Assembly: GCF_000821085.1 (NCBI RefSeq)
Contig: NZ_CCXR01000001.1
Location: 2,253,001 to 2,317,000, forward strand
Reading direction: 5' to 3'
Source: Bacillus sp. B-jedd
GTDB lineage: Bacteria > Bacillota > Bacilli > Bacillales > Cytobacillaceae
DNA: 64,000 nucleotides
The number at the start of each line of letters is the position of its first letter. Position 1 is the first letter of the stretch. The translations under genes and the position numbers were made by a program. This document shows, piece by piece, positions 16,810 through 25,841 of this stretch. Below the pieces are notes generated by a model, which searched no databases, had not been told where the DNA came from, and saw only the letters and a program-made list of their open reading frames with translations.

Positions 16810-17082
16810 ATGTTTACAGTCATTGAAAAAACAGTTCTGGCCATGTCTTTTTTGCGAATTGTGTCCGGGGGGATTGAAATATTCGCCGCTTTGCTCATGC
16901 TGAAATTTAACGCCGTCGAAAAGGCATTGCTTATCAATAGCTCTCTTGCTCTAATAGGACCGCTCATACTTGTTTCCACAACGACAATCGGCCTGATTGG
17001 AGTAGTAGAAAAGGTTTCTATGCTTAAGTTAGTTTGGGTATTTGCAGGAGTCGGCTGCATTCTTTATGGGATAAAACAATGA
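16810..17082 (+). CDS. yqhV: YqhV-like membrane protein (DUF2619)
   Basis: A 90-residue protein with three hydrophobic helices. Its phrasing (TVLAMSFLRIVSGGIEIFAALLMLK, ALLINSSLALIGPLILVS) follows B. subtilis YqhV, a small membrane protein of unknown role usually beside the spoIIIA sporulation operon. Here it stands elsewhere. The ATG at 16810 is favoured by GGAGG five bases upstream, over further in-frame ATGs at 16729 and 16798. Confidence 0.78.
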   Translation: MFTVIEKTVLAMSFLRIVSGGIEIFAALLMLKFNAVEKALLINSSLALIGPLILVSTTTIGLIGVVEKVSMLKLVWVFAGVGCILYGIKQ

Positions 17083-17244
17083 GGGACACCGGGGCGGCAA
17101 AGGGCTGCCCATTTTTAATTTCAGCCTAATGGAAGACTTGAAAATATTAATGGAATATTAGCGGACAGCATCAAAAATAAGGGTGATATTTTTTTAAAAT
17201 CCAACTCATACTAATCCTAACTCGAATAGATGGGAGAGAAAACG

Positions 17245-17745
17245 ATGGGAATTATGAGTGGGAACCCGCAGGATGAACCTCTTCATGCTGGCGAAGTTTT
17301 TCACCTATGGTCACATTTGCTTGGTACGAAGGCATATCTTGTGGCACTGCAAGTGTTCACAAATCATTCTGGTGACCATGACCTGAAAGTATTTATTGAA
17401 GATTTAATGGAAAATTGCGTAAAACAGGAAGAACAGCAAGTTGAAGCGATCCTTAAAGAAAATGGGATTCGCCTCCCTCCTGCCCCGCCTGATAGGCCAA
17501 ATGTCTCCACCGAAGACATTCCTGCAGGAGCCAGATTCAACGATCCCGAGATTGCAGCCCTCCTTACAAGAGACATTGCCTGCAGCAATGTCCTGTCCAG
17601 TTACATAATGGGCATTGCGATAAGGGCGGATATTCGTGAAATGTTTGGAGATTTTATCACACAGAAAACCGAGTATGCCGATAAGCTTTCAAAAATCAGT
17701 AAGGAGAAAGGCTGGCTTGTACTCCCTCCACTTAATCTCAAATAA
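17245..17745 (+). CDS. DUF3231 family protein
   Basis: A 166-residue, mostly helical, soluble protein (LHAGEVFHLWSHLLG, FIEDLMENCVKQEEQQVEAILKENGI, ARFNDPEIAALLTRDIA). It matches the DUF3231 family common in Bacillus, with a ferritin-like four-helix look and conserved His/Glu residues; the biochemical role is unknown. The ATG at 17245 is chosen because GGGAG stands about ten bases upstream. The MFS exporter follows 33 bp later and may be co-transcribed. Confidence 0.75.
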   Translation: MGIMSGNPQDEPLHAGEVFHLWSHLLGTKAYLVALQVFTNHSGDHDLKVFIEDLMENCVKQEEQQVEAILKENGIRLPPAPPDRPNVSTEDIPAGARFNDPEIAALLTRDIACSNVLSSYIMGIAIRADIREMFGDFITQKTEYADKLSKISKEKGWLVLPPLNLK

Positions 17746-17778
17746 GTAATACTACAAACTAAAAAGGAGTGCTGCCCA

Positions 17779-19020
17779 GTGGCAACAAAGAACTCGGGAA
17801 TGACTGTAGCAGCTATTGGTTCCATCCCACTCATTATGACACTGGGAAACTCAATGCTCATTCCCATCCTTCCCCAGATGAAAGCGGAACTGGGCTTAAC
17901 ACAGCTCCAGGCAAGTTTGACAATCACAGTTTTTTCTATCGCAGCAGCAATTTTCATTCCAATTTTGGGTTACTTATCAGACCGTTTTTCAAGAAAGATC
18001 ATCATTCTGCCTGCCCTTATTCTTTATGGCGCTGGAGGCTTGCTTGCAGGTTTCACATCATCCTCCCTTGATAACCCCTATTGGTGGATCTTGGCCGGGC
18101 GTACATTACAGGGAATCGGCGCCGCGGGTACAGCTCCAATCGCTATGGCGTTAACCGGCGATTTATTTAAAGGCGGCGAGCAAAGCAGGGTACTGGGGAT
18201 CGTCGAAGCATCCAATGGACTCGGTAAGGTGTTGTCCCCGATTCTAGGGGCCGTTTTTGGCATTATTACATGGTTTGCTGTTTTTTTTGCCTTTCCGGCG
18301 ATTTGTTCGATTTCCATCATACTGACAATATTCTTTATCAGGGAAAAAAGCCACCGGCAGGCGCCCCCTCCTTTTGGCAAATATTTAAGGGGGCTGGCAA
18401 GTGTTTTCAAATTTGAAGGGCGCTGGCTCCTGACAGCCTATCTTGCTGGAGCCACTTGCCTATTTACCTTATTTGGCATTCTGTTTTATCTGTCCGATGT
18501 ACTTGAAAAGCAGTATAAAATAGATGGGATTGTAAAAGGGTTGATTTTGGCCATCCCGCTACTAGTGATGGGGATATCTTCTTATATAACCGGGAGTAAA
18601 ATCGGCAAAAACCTTGTAGTCATGAAGCGCTTGATCGTGATTGGCATGGGGCTGATGACCATTTCTTATTCCTTGCTGATTTTCTTTGAAAGGCTGATAC
18701 CGTTCCTTTTTGTCTTGATATTTAGCAGCATTGGTACCGGGCTTGTCCTGCCATGCCTTAACAGCCTGATAACCGGGTCTGTCGGTAAGGAAAGGCGGGG
18801 GTTCGTTACTTCCTTATATGGTTCTGTCCGTTTTATCGGCGTTGCTATTGGACCGCCTATTTTTACCAGGCTCATGGTATGGTCAACGACAGGAATGTTT
18901 TTGTCCATCGCAGCTTTAACATTGGTGGTAGGAATTCTTGCTGCCACTTTGATCCACGTCAACGGTAAAGGAGATAAGAAAGATAAGAGCAAATTTTCAT
19001 TCCGGTATAACTATGTTTAA
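17779..19020 (+). CDS. MFS drug/siderophore-type efflux transporter
   Basis: A 413-residue transporter with 12 predicted helices and the MFS motif A ([15 protein letters not shown]) between helices 2 and 3. Motif C-like glycine/proline segments are also present ([15 protein letters not shown]). It resembles the proton-driven exporters of the YmfD type. The start is a GTG behind AAAAAGGAG. Its stop lies two bases from the convergent YitT-type gene. Confidence 0.82.
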   Translation: MATKNSGMTVAAIGSIPLIMTLGNSMLIPILPQMKAELGLTQLQASLTITVFSIAAAIFIPILGYLSDRFSRKIIILPALILYGAGGLLAGFTSSSLDNPYWWILAGRTLQGIGAAGTAPIAMALTGDLFKGGEQSRVLGIVEASNGLGKVLSPILGAVFGIITWFAVFFAFPAICSISIILTIFFIREKSHRQAPPPFGKYLRGLASVFKFEGRWLLTAYLAGATCLFTLFGILFYLSDVLEKQYKIDGIVKGLILAIPLLVMGISSYITGSKIGKNLVVMKRLIVIGMGLMTISYSLLIFFERLIPFLFVLIFSSIGTGLVLPCLNSLITGSVGKERRGFVTSLYGSVRFIGVAIGPPIFTRLMVWSTTGMFLSIAALTLVVGILAATLIHVNGKGDKKDKSKFSFRYNYV

Positions 19021-19021
19021 C

Positions 19022-19657
19022 TTACTTCTTTCTATATGCAAAAGGATAGCCATAATAAAAACGTATTTTAAATACGACATCAACAATTTTTGTAGAAATC
19101 CATTGGCTTGCTAATGCTTGAATGATAATTTCCCATTTAATAATGGAAGCGGTCAGAAGGAATATGACTCCATTGATCCAAAAAAGCGGTCTTCCAGGAA
19201 GGATGCCTCTCATCGAAGAGATGATAAGGGCTAAAACCCCTACACCTCCGTTGGATACTCCCTGCCTGAGGAGGAGGCCGACTCCCGCGCCTAGGAATAA
19301 TGAACCTGTCAACAAGTCAATCCATACATTCTGAAAAGGGATGGCAATTAATTTTTGGCTAAAATAAATGGAAAGCGAAGTGACAGTAATGGCGAACATC
19401 GTCCAGAGCGTGCACTTATTTCCAAGGTACTTTATTGCTAGTACAAGCATAGAGAAGTTCACTGCCCACAAAGCAAAGCCCATATCCAGGTAAAAAAAGT
19501 AATTTAGAAGGACTGCGATTCCGCCCGCGCCCCCCGAGGGGATGCTATGGGGAAATAAAAAGAGGCCCATCCCCAACCCCTGGATGAGGCCTCCTGCTGT
19601 TACAATTGCGGCTTTCTTTATGAATTTGCCCATATCCACCGTCCCTGTTTTTTTCAC
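19022..19657 (-). CDS. YitT/YczE-type membrane protein (DUF161 only)
   Basis: A 211-residue protein with five helices and the paired glycine motifs of the DUF161 fold (IPSGGAGGIAVLLNY, GVSNGGVGVLALIISS). Unlike the 272-aa relative at 9965 it has no C-terminal DUF2179 domain. It could start at GTG 19657 or ATG 19633, and neither has a clear ribosome site. Function unknown. Confidence 0.72.
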   Translation of the reverse strand: MKKTGTVDMGKFIKKAAIVTAGGLIQGLGMGLFLFPHSIPSGGAGGIAVLLNYFFYLDMGFALWAVNFSMLVLAIKYLGNKCTLWTMFAITVTSLSIYFSQKLIAIPFQNVWIDLLTGSLFLGAGVGLLLRQGVSNGGVGVLALIISSMRGILPGRPLFWINGVIFLLTASIIKWEIIIQALASQWISTKIVDVVFKIRFYYGYPFAYRKK

Positions 19658-19747
19658 ATAGGAGTTTATACTCCATGTTATTCAGCATATAGGGAAAGTA
19701 GTACAGGCCTTTTCACGAATGAAATAATCATGGAGCCTGAAGAGAGG

Positions 19748-20239
19748 TTAGAATTTTTTCACTCTGATGGGACTCACCATCAAGATTGCAAGCAGGATGG
19801 TAATATAGGCATTGCTATAGTCAAACAGCGCCATACCGGCTATTATCATACCGGCAAGGGGGATTGGTATGCCCATGAAGTAGCCAATGGTGGGACTTGC
19901 ACTGAAACGAGCCAGCCTCAGTGCCCCCATGGCAGCATAAAAGGTAAAAGCGAAGGATGTAAGCATCGAAGGAGGCGCAAGCGAATAAACAAGCAACGCG
20001 GGCGCAACCCCAAAGCTGACAATATCGGCAAGTGAATCAAGTTCCACTCCGACTTCACTATTGACGTTTAGCCTCCTTGCTATTCTTCCGTCAAATAAGT
20101 CCATAAGCGCGGCTGCGAAAATCAATAATGCTGCAAATCCAATAACGTCATTCATATTTAAGATGATGGAAAATATCCCGCAAAGCAAGTTGCCTATCGT
20201 AAACCAGTTAGGCAATGACCGTACGACTGGTGATGGCAT
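19748..20239 (-). CDS. pssA: CDP-diacylglycerol-serine O-phosphatidyltransferase
   Basis: A 163-residue CDP-alcohol phosphatidyltransferase of the membrane. The catalytic signature D-x2-D-G-x2-A-R-x8-G-x3-D-x3-D is complete (from DLFDGRIARR to ELDSLAD, about residues 46-71). The SerPT features (NLLCGIFSI, SFGVAPALL) point to phosphatidylserine synthase. It is slightly short for the family. The ATG has AGGAGGTGAGGCA before it. In B. subtilis pssA is followed by ybfM and psd; neither is seen here. Confidence 0.85.
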   Translation of the reverse strand: MPSPVVRSLPNWFTIGNLLCGIFSIILNMNDVIGFAALLIFAAALMDLFDGRIARRLNVNSEVGVELDSLADIVSFGVAPALLVYSLAPPSMLTSFAFTFYAAMGALRLARFSASPTIGYFMGIPIPLAGMIIAGMALFDYSNAYITILLAILMVSPIRVKKF

Positions 20240-20406
20240 TGCCTCACCTCCTCTATTTTTTATAGAGCTGCTATCACTCTGTTTCCCTAATATGAATACA
20301 TTTATTCCTGAGTTTTACTTTTTAGGAATTATCAACAATGCCCGGTTTAGTGTCCATATGTAAAAGGAACACTAAGAAGAAAACATATACTGGGAGCTGT
20401 TGTACT

Positions 20407-20931
20407 TTGAAAAAAGCGATTTTCCTCGACCGTGATGGAGTGCTGAATGAGGTGCTGACTAAAAGAGTGAAGTTCGTCAATCATCCTCAACAGCTTTTTT
20501 TGTTGGATGGCGCCTCAGAAGCAGTCGCTCGGCTTTCAAAAGCAGGATATCCGATTTTTATCGTCACAAACCAAGGTGGGATCGGTCTAGGGTTTATGTC
20601 AGAGGAAAAGTTGGACAGAGTCCATGATCGGCTTCGTGAATTATTAGCTGAAGAAGGAGGTGCTATTACCGGCATTGCCTACTGTCCACATAAACCGAAC
20701 GCGGGCTGTGAATGCAGAAAGCCCAGTCCCGGTTTGCTTTATGGACTGGCAAAGAATCATCAAATCGAGCTTAAAGGCTCAGTAATGGTGGGTGACCACG
20801 AAAGGGATATCGAGGCAGGCATTGCAGCCGGATGCAAAACGGTTTTCATAGGAACTGGAAAATCAAAAGCCGACCATGTAGCCCCCAGCCTTCTCGAGGC
20901 GGTGGAACCAATACTTGCCTTACTTAAATAG
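20407..20931 (+). CDS. HAD-IIIA hydrolase, GmhB-like (heptose bisphosphate phosphatase family)
   Basis: A 174-residue cytoplasmic phosphatase. The HAD motifs are AIFLDRDGVLNE (nucleophile Asp and acid Asp), IVTNQGGIG, the zinc-binding CPHKPNAGCECRKP (Cys/His cluster characteristic of GmhB) and MVGDHERDIEAG. The start is the TTG at 20407 behind GGGAG; the longer frame has no site. GmhB dephosphorylates heptose-1,7-bisphosphate, but in Bacillus the true substrate is unclear. It stands alone, divergent from pssA. Confidence 0.82.
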   Translation: MKKAIFLDRDGVLNEVLTKRVKFVNHPQQLFLLDGASEAVARLSKAGYPIFIVTNQGGIGLGFMSEEKLDRVHDRLRELLAEEGGAITGIAYCPHKPNAGCECRKPSPGLLYGLAKNHQIELKGSVMVGDHERDIEAGIAAGCKTVFIGTGKSKADHVAPSLLEAVEPILALLK

Positions 20932-20979
20932 TCGTGATGGGAAAATGGGCATTGATACTAAGGCTGAGTTATAAGTGAG

Positions 20980-21127
20980 TGTTGATTTTCAAAGAAGTTG
21001 ATTGGAACGGAGGGGACTGACTCCAGCGGGATGAAGCGGCACGTGGAGACCCCACAGGCGTCTAGGACGCCGAGGAGGCTCCACGGTCCGCCCCGCGGAA
21101 AGCATGTCCCTGGAGTGGAAATCAACA
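20980..21127 (+). repeat. Dispersed palindromic repeat, copy A
   Basis: A 148-bp GC-rich element running from GTTGATTTTC to GGAAATCAAC. It contains GGAACGGAGGGGACTGACTCC-like start, GTGGAGACCCC / GGAGGCTCCAC and GGCGTC / GACGCC inverted repeats, and CCGCGGAAAGC near the end. It lies between the HAD gene and csgA. The other copies are at 40140, 42611, 48502 and 54568; A and D share this orientation and B, C and E are reversed. Confidence 0.85.
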
Positions 21128-21169
21128 ATCAAGAATAACAGGGCCAATACTAAAAAGGAGATCGATTCT

Positions 21170-21418
21170 ATGGATCAGACATTAGCTTATTTAAGGGAGA
21201 TAGTATCAAATTATACAGAAAGCCATGGGGAGGGAAAACAGGTTTATGGCCACCTCCAAAGTTTTAGAGGAAGTGAATTGGATTTCATAAAGAAATTATC
21301 ACAAAAGGAAATACGCTTCCTTAATGAAATTTTGCCTGAGGAAATAAAATATGCTCTTGATGAACAGGATGAAAAACGAGCGATGGAACTCAACAGTGTT
21401 TATGAGCAACTGATATAG
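21170..21418 (+). CDS. csgA: Sigma-G-dependent sporulation protein CsgA
   Basis: An 82-residue soluble protein starting MDQTLAYLREIVSNY and ending EQDEKRAMELNSVYEQLI. This matches B. subtilis CsgA, a forespore (sigma-G) protein of spores with no known enzyme activity. The ATG at 21170 is used because AAAAAGGAG precedes it. The longer frame would start inside dispersed repeat A. The repeat ends 43 bp upstream of the start, close to where a promoter should be. Confidence 0.85.
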   Translation: MDQTLAYLREIVSNYTESHGEGKQVYGHLQSFRGSELDFIKKLSQKEIRFLNEILPEEIKYALDEQDEKRAMELNSVYEQLI

Positions 21419-21629
21419 CTTATCTGTTTTTTTCAAAATGATCATTTAATGAATTTGTGGAAATAACTTTATTTCCTGGGCAAGCGCAAAGTATGACAAA
21501 TAGTGATAAAAAGCGGTGATTCCTTTCCAAGGTCAGACAAAATACATTATAAAAGAGCAAACAACGTCAAAGGATAAAAGCACACCTGACAGCGCTATTT
21601 TCTTCCCAGCCCTATTATCCCATAAAATA

Positions 21630-21666
21630 AAAAGGAGGAATGTCCGTCTGCGGACTTCCTCTTTTC
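21630..21666 (-). terminator. Intrinsic terminator after DUF membrane gene
   Basis: AGGAAGTCCG / CGGACATTCCT stem with T-rich flanks on both strands, next to the stop at 21671. Confidence 0.7.
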
Positions 21667-21670
21667 TTGT

Positions 21671-22273
21671 TCAATCCATAATTGGGTCATCATAGTTATC
21701 AGTGACATTCATTTTGTACTGCTCGATTTTTTCATTGATTCTCCATTGGATTCCGGCCAGCTTGGAGGAATAGGATAGAGCGATTTCTTCTCCTGACTTT
21801 GAAACGAAAGTATAGCCATCTAGCTTGATGGATCCATTGGAATGGCGGTATACAAGTTTTACCTCCTCCATTTCACTCCACTTGTATTCGCTCTCACCGA
21901 ATCCTAACAGTTTGTTATAGAAGATACCACTATCTGTGGCATAGTAATAATTATCAACCGCACCGATGAAAATTGGCACACAGAAAATCAAAAGAGATAA
22001 AATGGACACTCTCTTTTTACTTTCCGCCCCCTTAAAGGCAGACACAAGATAGATCGTAATGACAACAGCCGCAAGCACCATACCTGCCATAAAAGCCAGA
22101 TAGGCGCTTGGCGGCGTCTCAAAAAACCAGTATTTCTGGTGGTTTTCGTAAAACATGCTATGTATTGAAGCGACTATAACAAATGGCACAAAAAGACTGC
22201 TGATATATAAAATGATTGTATAGGCAACTAGCTGAACTTTCCTTTCGTCACTTGTACGGGTGCTGATTATCAA
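21671..22273 (-). CDS. Hypothetical membrane protein with C-terminal PH-like region
   Basis: A 200-residue protein. Three hydrophobic helices (about residues 15-38, 57-78, 90-108) are followed by a soluble beta-rich segment (KWSEMEEVKLVYRHSNGSIKL, GEEIALSY) that reads like a small bacterial PH domain. It starts at a TTG behind GGGGGA. I do not recognise a named family. It lies 30 bp before ltaE on the same strand only in the downstream sense, so co-transcription with ltaE is possible. Confidence 0.6.
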   Translation of the reverse strand: MIISTRTSDERKVQLVAYTIILYISSLFVPFVIVASIHSMFYENHQKYWFFETPPSAYLAFMAGMVLAAVVITIYLVSAFKGAESKKRVSILSLLIFCVPIFIGAVDNYYYATDSGIFYNKLLGFGESEYKWSEMEEVKLVYRHSNGSIKLDGYTFVSKSGEEIALSYSSKLAGIQWRINEKIEQYKMNVTDNYDDPIMD

Positions 22274-22302
22274 TTGTTTATTTCCCCCTGTTTTCTCTCT
22301 TT

Positions 22303-23340
22303 TTATAGCAATTTACTGCGTTCGGCAATGGATTTTATGCAAGAGACCGTTTTTTGGATATCGCTCTCATGAACTCCATAGTTTGTAACCAGTCTGATCA
22401 ATCCGCTGCCAAAACCACCAACAAGAATGCCTGCGGCTTTCATTTCCTCAACGAATAACTTCTCCTCCATGCCTGTCCTGCTGACATCCACAACGACAAT
22501 ATTAGTTTCGACTTCGTTTACTACAGCTACATTCCTTATATTCGCAATGCCCTCTGCAAGCATCCTGGCATGCTGATGGTCCTCATGAAGGCGGCCTGGC
22601 ATTTTTGTCAGAGCTATAAGGCCGGGAGCGGCAATTACACCAGCCTGGCGCATTCCTCCTCCGAGGCGTTTTCTCCATTTCCTTGCCTTTTGGATGAAAT
22701 CCCTGTTCCCTGCCAACAAAGACCCGACAGGCGCACCTAGACCCTTTGATAGGCAAATCTGGACACTGTCACTGTTTTTGGCAAGCTCGCTAACGGGTAC
22801 ACTAAGCGAAAGAGCGGCATTAAAAAGCCTTGCACCATCCAGATGGACCGGGATTGAATGTTCTTTAGCCAATTGATGAATTTTTTCCATATTTGATAGC
22901 GGTATGCATGCCCCACCAGCCCGATTATGTGTATTTTCCAGGCATATCAAACCAGTTTCAGGATAATGAATATCTTCCCCCCGGATGGCCTCACTCACCC
23001 TATTCGGATCCATCGCCCCACGGCTGCCCCGGATTGTTCTTGTCTGAATCCCAGCCAATGCAGAAGCGGAGCCTGACTCGTAATAAAATATATGGGATTC
23101 CTCCTCCAGGATTATTTCCTGGCCTGGCTTGCAATGAACAAGAATGGCTATTTGGTTCCCCTGCGTTCCACTTGTAACAAACAAGGCTTCTTCCTTGCCT
23201 AAAAGATGGGCAGCGGTTTCTTCCAGCTTTCTTACTGTCGGATCTTCTCCATAAACATCATCACCTACTTCCGCCTCGTATGCGGCAGCACGCATTTCCT
23301 CTGTTGGTTTCGTGACTGTGTCGCTTCTTAAATCAATCAT
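22303..23340 (-). CDS. ltaE: Low-specificity L-threonine aldolase
   Basis: A 345-residue PLP enzyme of fold type I that cleaves L-threonine and allo-threonine to glycine and acetaldehyde. Signature: MIDLRSDTVTKPTEEM at the N-terminus, GDDVYGEDPTV, FVTSGTQGNQ, LDGARLFNA and the PLP lysine in ICLSKGLGAPVGS. Length fits. GGAGG precedes the ATG at 23340. It is preceded by the terminator of the ktr operon, so it has its own promoter. Confidence 0.93.
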   Translation of the reverse strand: MIDLRSDTVTKPTEEMRAAAYEAEVGDDVYGEDPTVRKLEETAAHLLGKEEALFVTSGTQGNQIAILVHCKPGQEIILEEESHIFYYESGSASALAGIQTRTIRGSRGAMDPNRVSEAIRGEDIHYPETGLICLENTHNRAGGACIPLSNMEKIHQLAKEHSIPVHLDGARLFNAALSLSVPVSELAKNSDSVQICLSKGLGAPVGSLLAGNRDFIQKARKWRKRLGGGMRQAGVIAAPGLIALTKMPGRLHEDHQHARMLAEGIANIRNVAVVNEVETNIVVVDVSRTGMEEKLFVEEMKAAGILVGGFGSGLIRLVTNYGVHESDIQKTVSCIKSIAERSKLL

Positions 23341-23412
23341 GTTCGTCCTCCACTTTTTTGAAAATTATGACCTTTCCTATATTTTACCTTATTAAAACTT
23401 AAAAGGGGTAAC

Positions 23413-23441
23413 AAAAAAGCGGAAGCCGAATTCGGCCCCGC
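23413..23441 (-). terminator. Intrinsic terminator after ktr operon
   Basis: GCGG-GGCCGAATTCGGC-CCGC hairpin followed by six T on the minus strand, just after the KtrA-type gene. Confidence 0.75.
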
Positions 23442-23448
23442 TCCCATC

Positions 23449-24102
23449 TTATTGGAGGTTCGCAAACTTTTCTAAATCTTTGTTACCGCCAATTACAACG
23501 AGGACATCCCCTTGGTCAATAATTTCATCCGGTGATGGAGAGATATTAATGGTCTTTGCATGCCTGATTGCAATAACACTTAAATTATACTTGGCCCGTA
23601 AGTCCAAATCCCTTAATGATTGATTCGTCATCGACTCCGGCACCTTGATTTCTTCTACACTATATTCCTTGGATAGCTCAATAAAGTTGAGAACATTGGG
23701 GGAAAGCAGCATATGCGCCACTCTTTCTCCCATATCACGTTCAGGGAATATCACCCAGTCGGCCCCTACTTTTTTCAATACCTGTCCATGAGGCTTATTC
23801 AGCGCCTTGGCAATCACTTTTTTTACTCCTTCCTCTTTTAAGAGGAGAACTGTCAAAATACTTGCCTGAATATCGTTGCCAATCGCTACAATAACGGTAT
23901 CAAAATTTCTGATTCCAATTGATTTAAGAGCTTCAGGATCAGTCGAATCAGCGATGACTGCATGAGTCACTGCTGATTGGGCGTCCTCCACCCGTTCCTC
24001 GTTCACATCAACGCCAAGGACCTCCTGGCCTGCCTGATACAAGTGGCCAGCAAGGCTGACGCCAAACCTGCCTAGCCCTATTACCGCGTATTGTTTCACC
24101 AT
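23449..24102 (-). CDS. ktrC: Ktr potassium uptake RCK subunit (KtrA/KtrC)
   Basis: A 217-residue cytoplasmic regulatory subunit: N-terminal Rossmann RCK_N (YAVIGLGRFGVSLAGHL, ATP/ADP/NAD-binding) and C-terminal RCK_C (about 135-217), the domain that binds c-di-AMP in this family. It forms the octameric ring that gates the KtrB/KtrD channel. It follows the channel gene by 25 bp. In B. subtilis the order is ktrA-ktrB while ktrC and ktrD are apart; here channel precedes ring. KtrA versus KtrC was not resolved. Confidence 0.88.
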   Translation of the reverse strand: MVKQYAVIGLGRFGVSLAGHLYQAGQEVLGVDVNEERVEDAQSAVTHAVIADSTDPEALKSIGIRNFDTVIVAIGNDIQASILTVLLLKEEGVKKVIAKALNKPHGQVLKKVGADWVIFPERDMGERVAHMLLSPNVLNFIELSKEYSVEEIKVPESMTNQSLRDLDLRAKYNLSVIAIRHAKTINISPSPDEIIDQGDVLVVIGGNKDLEKFANLQ

Positions 24103-24127
24103 TCTTTATGCACTCCTCACAGTTTAA

Positions 24128-25465
24128 TCAGCCAATCATTATTTTTCCTTTTGGATATTTATATGGGTTCTGCTTCCGCCTTAAAGTTATGGCAAATGCA
24201 ACCGTTAAAGGGCCTACCCTGCCCGCCAGCATCATAATTGTAATGATAATTTCTCCTGCCGGCGATAAATGCGGTGTCAGACCCATCGACAAGCCGACTG
24301 TGGCAAAAGCAGAGGTTGTTTCAAATAAAATCATTAAAAAATCATAACCTTCTTCCGTTATCGTCAGGAGCATTGCCATCACCATTATGAGGACAAGGGC
24401 GCTGAAAGTAACTGTAAGAGCTTTATAAATTATTTCATAACCCACTCTCCTCCTAAATAAAACAACATCCTCCCTCCCTCTTATTTGAGACCAAACTGCA
24501 CCAATAAGGGTGGCAAAGGTTGTCGTTTTGATTCCCCCTCCTGTCGAGCCTGGTGAGGCTCCGATAAACATTAAAAGAATGGTAAGAAATAAAGCAGATT
24601 GCGTCATATCGCCAATACTGATTGTATTTGCTCCGGCTGTCCGGGCTGTAACGGACTGGAACAATGCACCTAGCATTTTGCCTTCCGTGGATAATGGCCC
24701 AAGTGTCTTGCTGTTTGAGAACTCGAGCAAGAAGATAATAAGTGTGCCAGCAAGCAGCAGCCAGATAGTTGTCGACAGGACTACTTTTGTATGGAGTGAC
24801 ACCCTCCTGGTAGAACGGTATTCAAAAATATCATTCATAACAATAAAACCGATCCCGCCAATCACGATTAACGAGCTGATTGTCAGGACTACCGTAGGAT
24901 CATCAACATAGCCAGTCAAGCTTCTAAATTCCCCCATCAAATCAAAACCGGCATTATTAAAGTTTGAAACTGAGTGGAAGATACCGTAATAGATCGCTTT
25001 GCCAAGTGGCATATCAAAGGAAAACCTGATTGACAGGATAAGCGCTCCAATCGACTCAAAAAACGCGGTAAAAAAAAGGATTCTTTTCGCCAGCCTGACT
25101 ATCCCCTCAATGGAAATATTATTTAAGGATTCCTGCAGAAGAATCCTTTCTTTAAGCGAAATCCTTTTCCTAAGCAAAAAAGCAAACAGGGTGGCAAAGG
25201 TCATAAAACCCAAACCGCCAACTTGTATTAAAGTCAGGATAACAAGTTGGCCAAAAATCGTAAAAGTTGTACCCGTATCTACAACCACAAGCCCAGTCAC
25301 ACAAGTGGCAGAAGTTGCGGTAAAAAGGGCTTTAATAAAAGGCAGCCCGTCACCATCCACCGTTGATACAGGCAAGGATAACAATGAGGCTCCAATAAAA
25401 ATGATCATGATAAAACCGAATACGAGTACTTTAGGAGGATCCAACGCGATTTTTCTAAAGTGCAT
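24128..25465 (-). CDS. ktrD: Ktr/Trk potassium channel subunit (KtrB/KtrD)
   Basis: A 445-residue K+ (Na+-coupled) uptake subunit with four M1-P-M2 repeats. The four filter glycine regions are visible (TSATCVTGLVVVDTGT, SVSNFNNAGF, GGGIKTTTFAT-type segment, TSAFATVGLSMG). The start is set at the ATG at 25465, with AAGGCG upstream; an in-frame TTG lies 42 bases before it. I looked for a ydaO (c-di-AMP) riboswitch upstream, as precedes B. subtilis ktrAB, and saw none. Confidence 0.9.
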   Translation of the reverse strand: MHFRKIALDPPKVLVFGFIMIIFIGASLLSLPVSTVDGDGLPFIKALFTATSATCVTGLVVVDTGTTFTIFGQLVILTLIQVGGLGFMTFATLFAFLLRKRISLKERILLQESLNNISIEGIVRLAKRILFFTAFFESIGALILSIRFSFDMPLGKAIYYGIFHSVSNFNNAGFDLMGEFRSLTGYVDDPTVVLTISSLIVIGGIGFIVMNDIFEYRSTRRVSLHTKVVLSTTIWLLLAGTLIIFLLEFSNSKTLGPLSTEGKMLGALFQSVTARTAGANTISIGDMTQSALFLTILLMFIGASPGSTGGGIKTTTFATLIGAVWSQIRGREDVVLFRRRVGYEIIYKALTVTFSALVLIMVMAMLLTITEEGYDFLMILFETTSAFATVGLSMGLTPHLSPAGEIIITIMMLAGRVGPLTVAFAITLRRKQNPYKYPKGKIMIG

Positions 25466-25507
25466 ATAAAATTCGCCTTCTTTTATATAGAGATAAAATG
25501 ATATCAA

Positions 25508-25841
25508 AGCCTCTGCTATAAGGAATGGTTTACCACCCCTTTTGACTTTCTAATCATAAGTCCACTTGCAATGGCTGCCAAGCAAAAAATGTATTAAATT
25601 ATGAACTTTTTTTGTTTTTCTCCATTCTGGAAGTTAATTGGTACACAATAGCCTATATTAAGTTAATAAAGCAACTATTTAAGTGTAAATATAGTATTAT
25701 TTAGGTGTCGCTAATAAATTCGTAATGGCAGAATTACTTTATTTATGTCCAAGTTAAAGTCTATTGGGAATTTTTCCACTATATAATTTAAATAATATAA
25801 ACACCCGGGTTTGTCTAAGCATGTTAAAGAGGGGAATGTAA
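25508..25841. promoter_or_regulatory. Intergenic region upstream of narK-PAS gene
   Basis: A 334-bp AT-rich gap between the divergent ktr operon and the transporter-PAS gene. A TATAAT lies at 25782-25787 and GAGGGG before the ATG at 25842. I see no FNR palindrome, riboswitch or small ORF with a convincing start. Confidence 0.4.

Noticed and set aside
25466..25700. ydaO (c-di-AMP) riboswitch before the ktr operon
   Set aside because: No matching conserved blocks in the leader; only AT-rich sequence.
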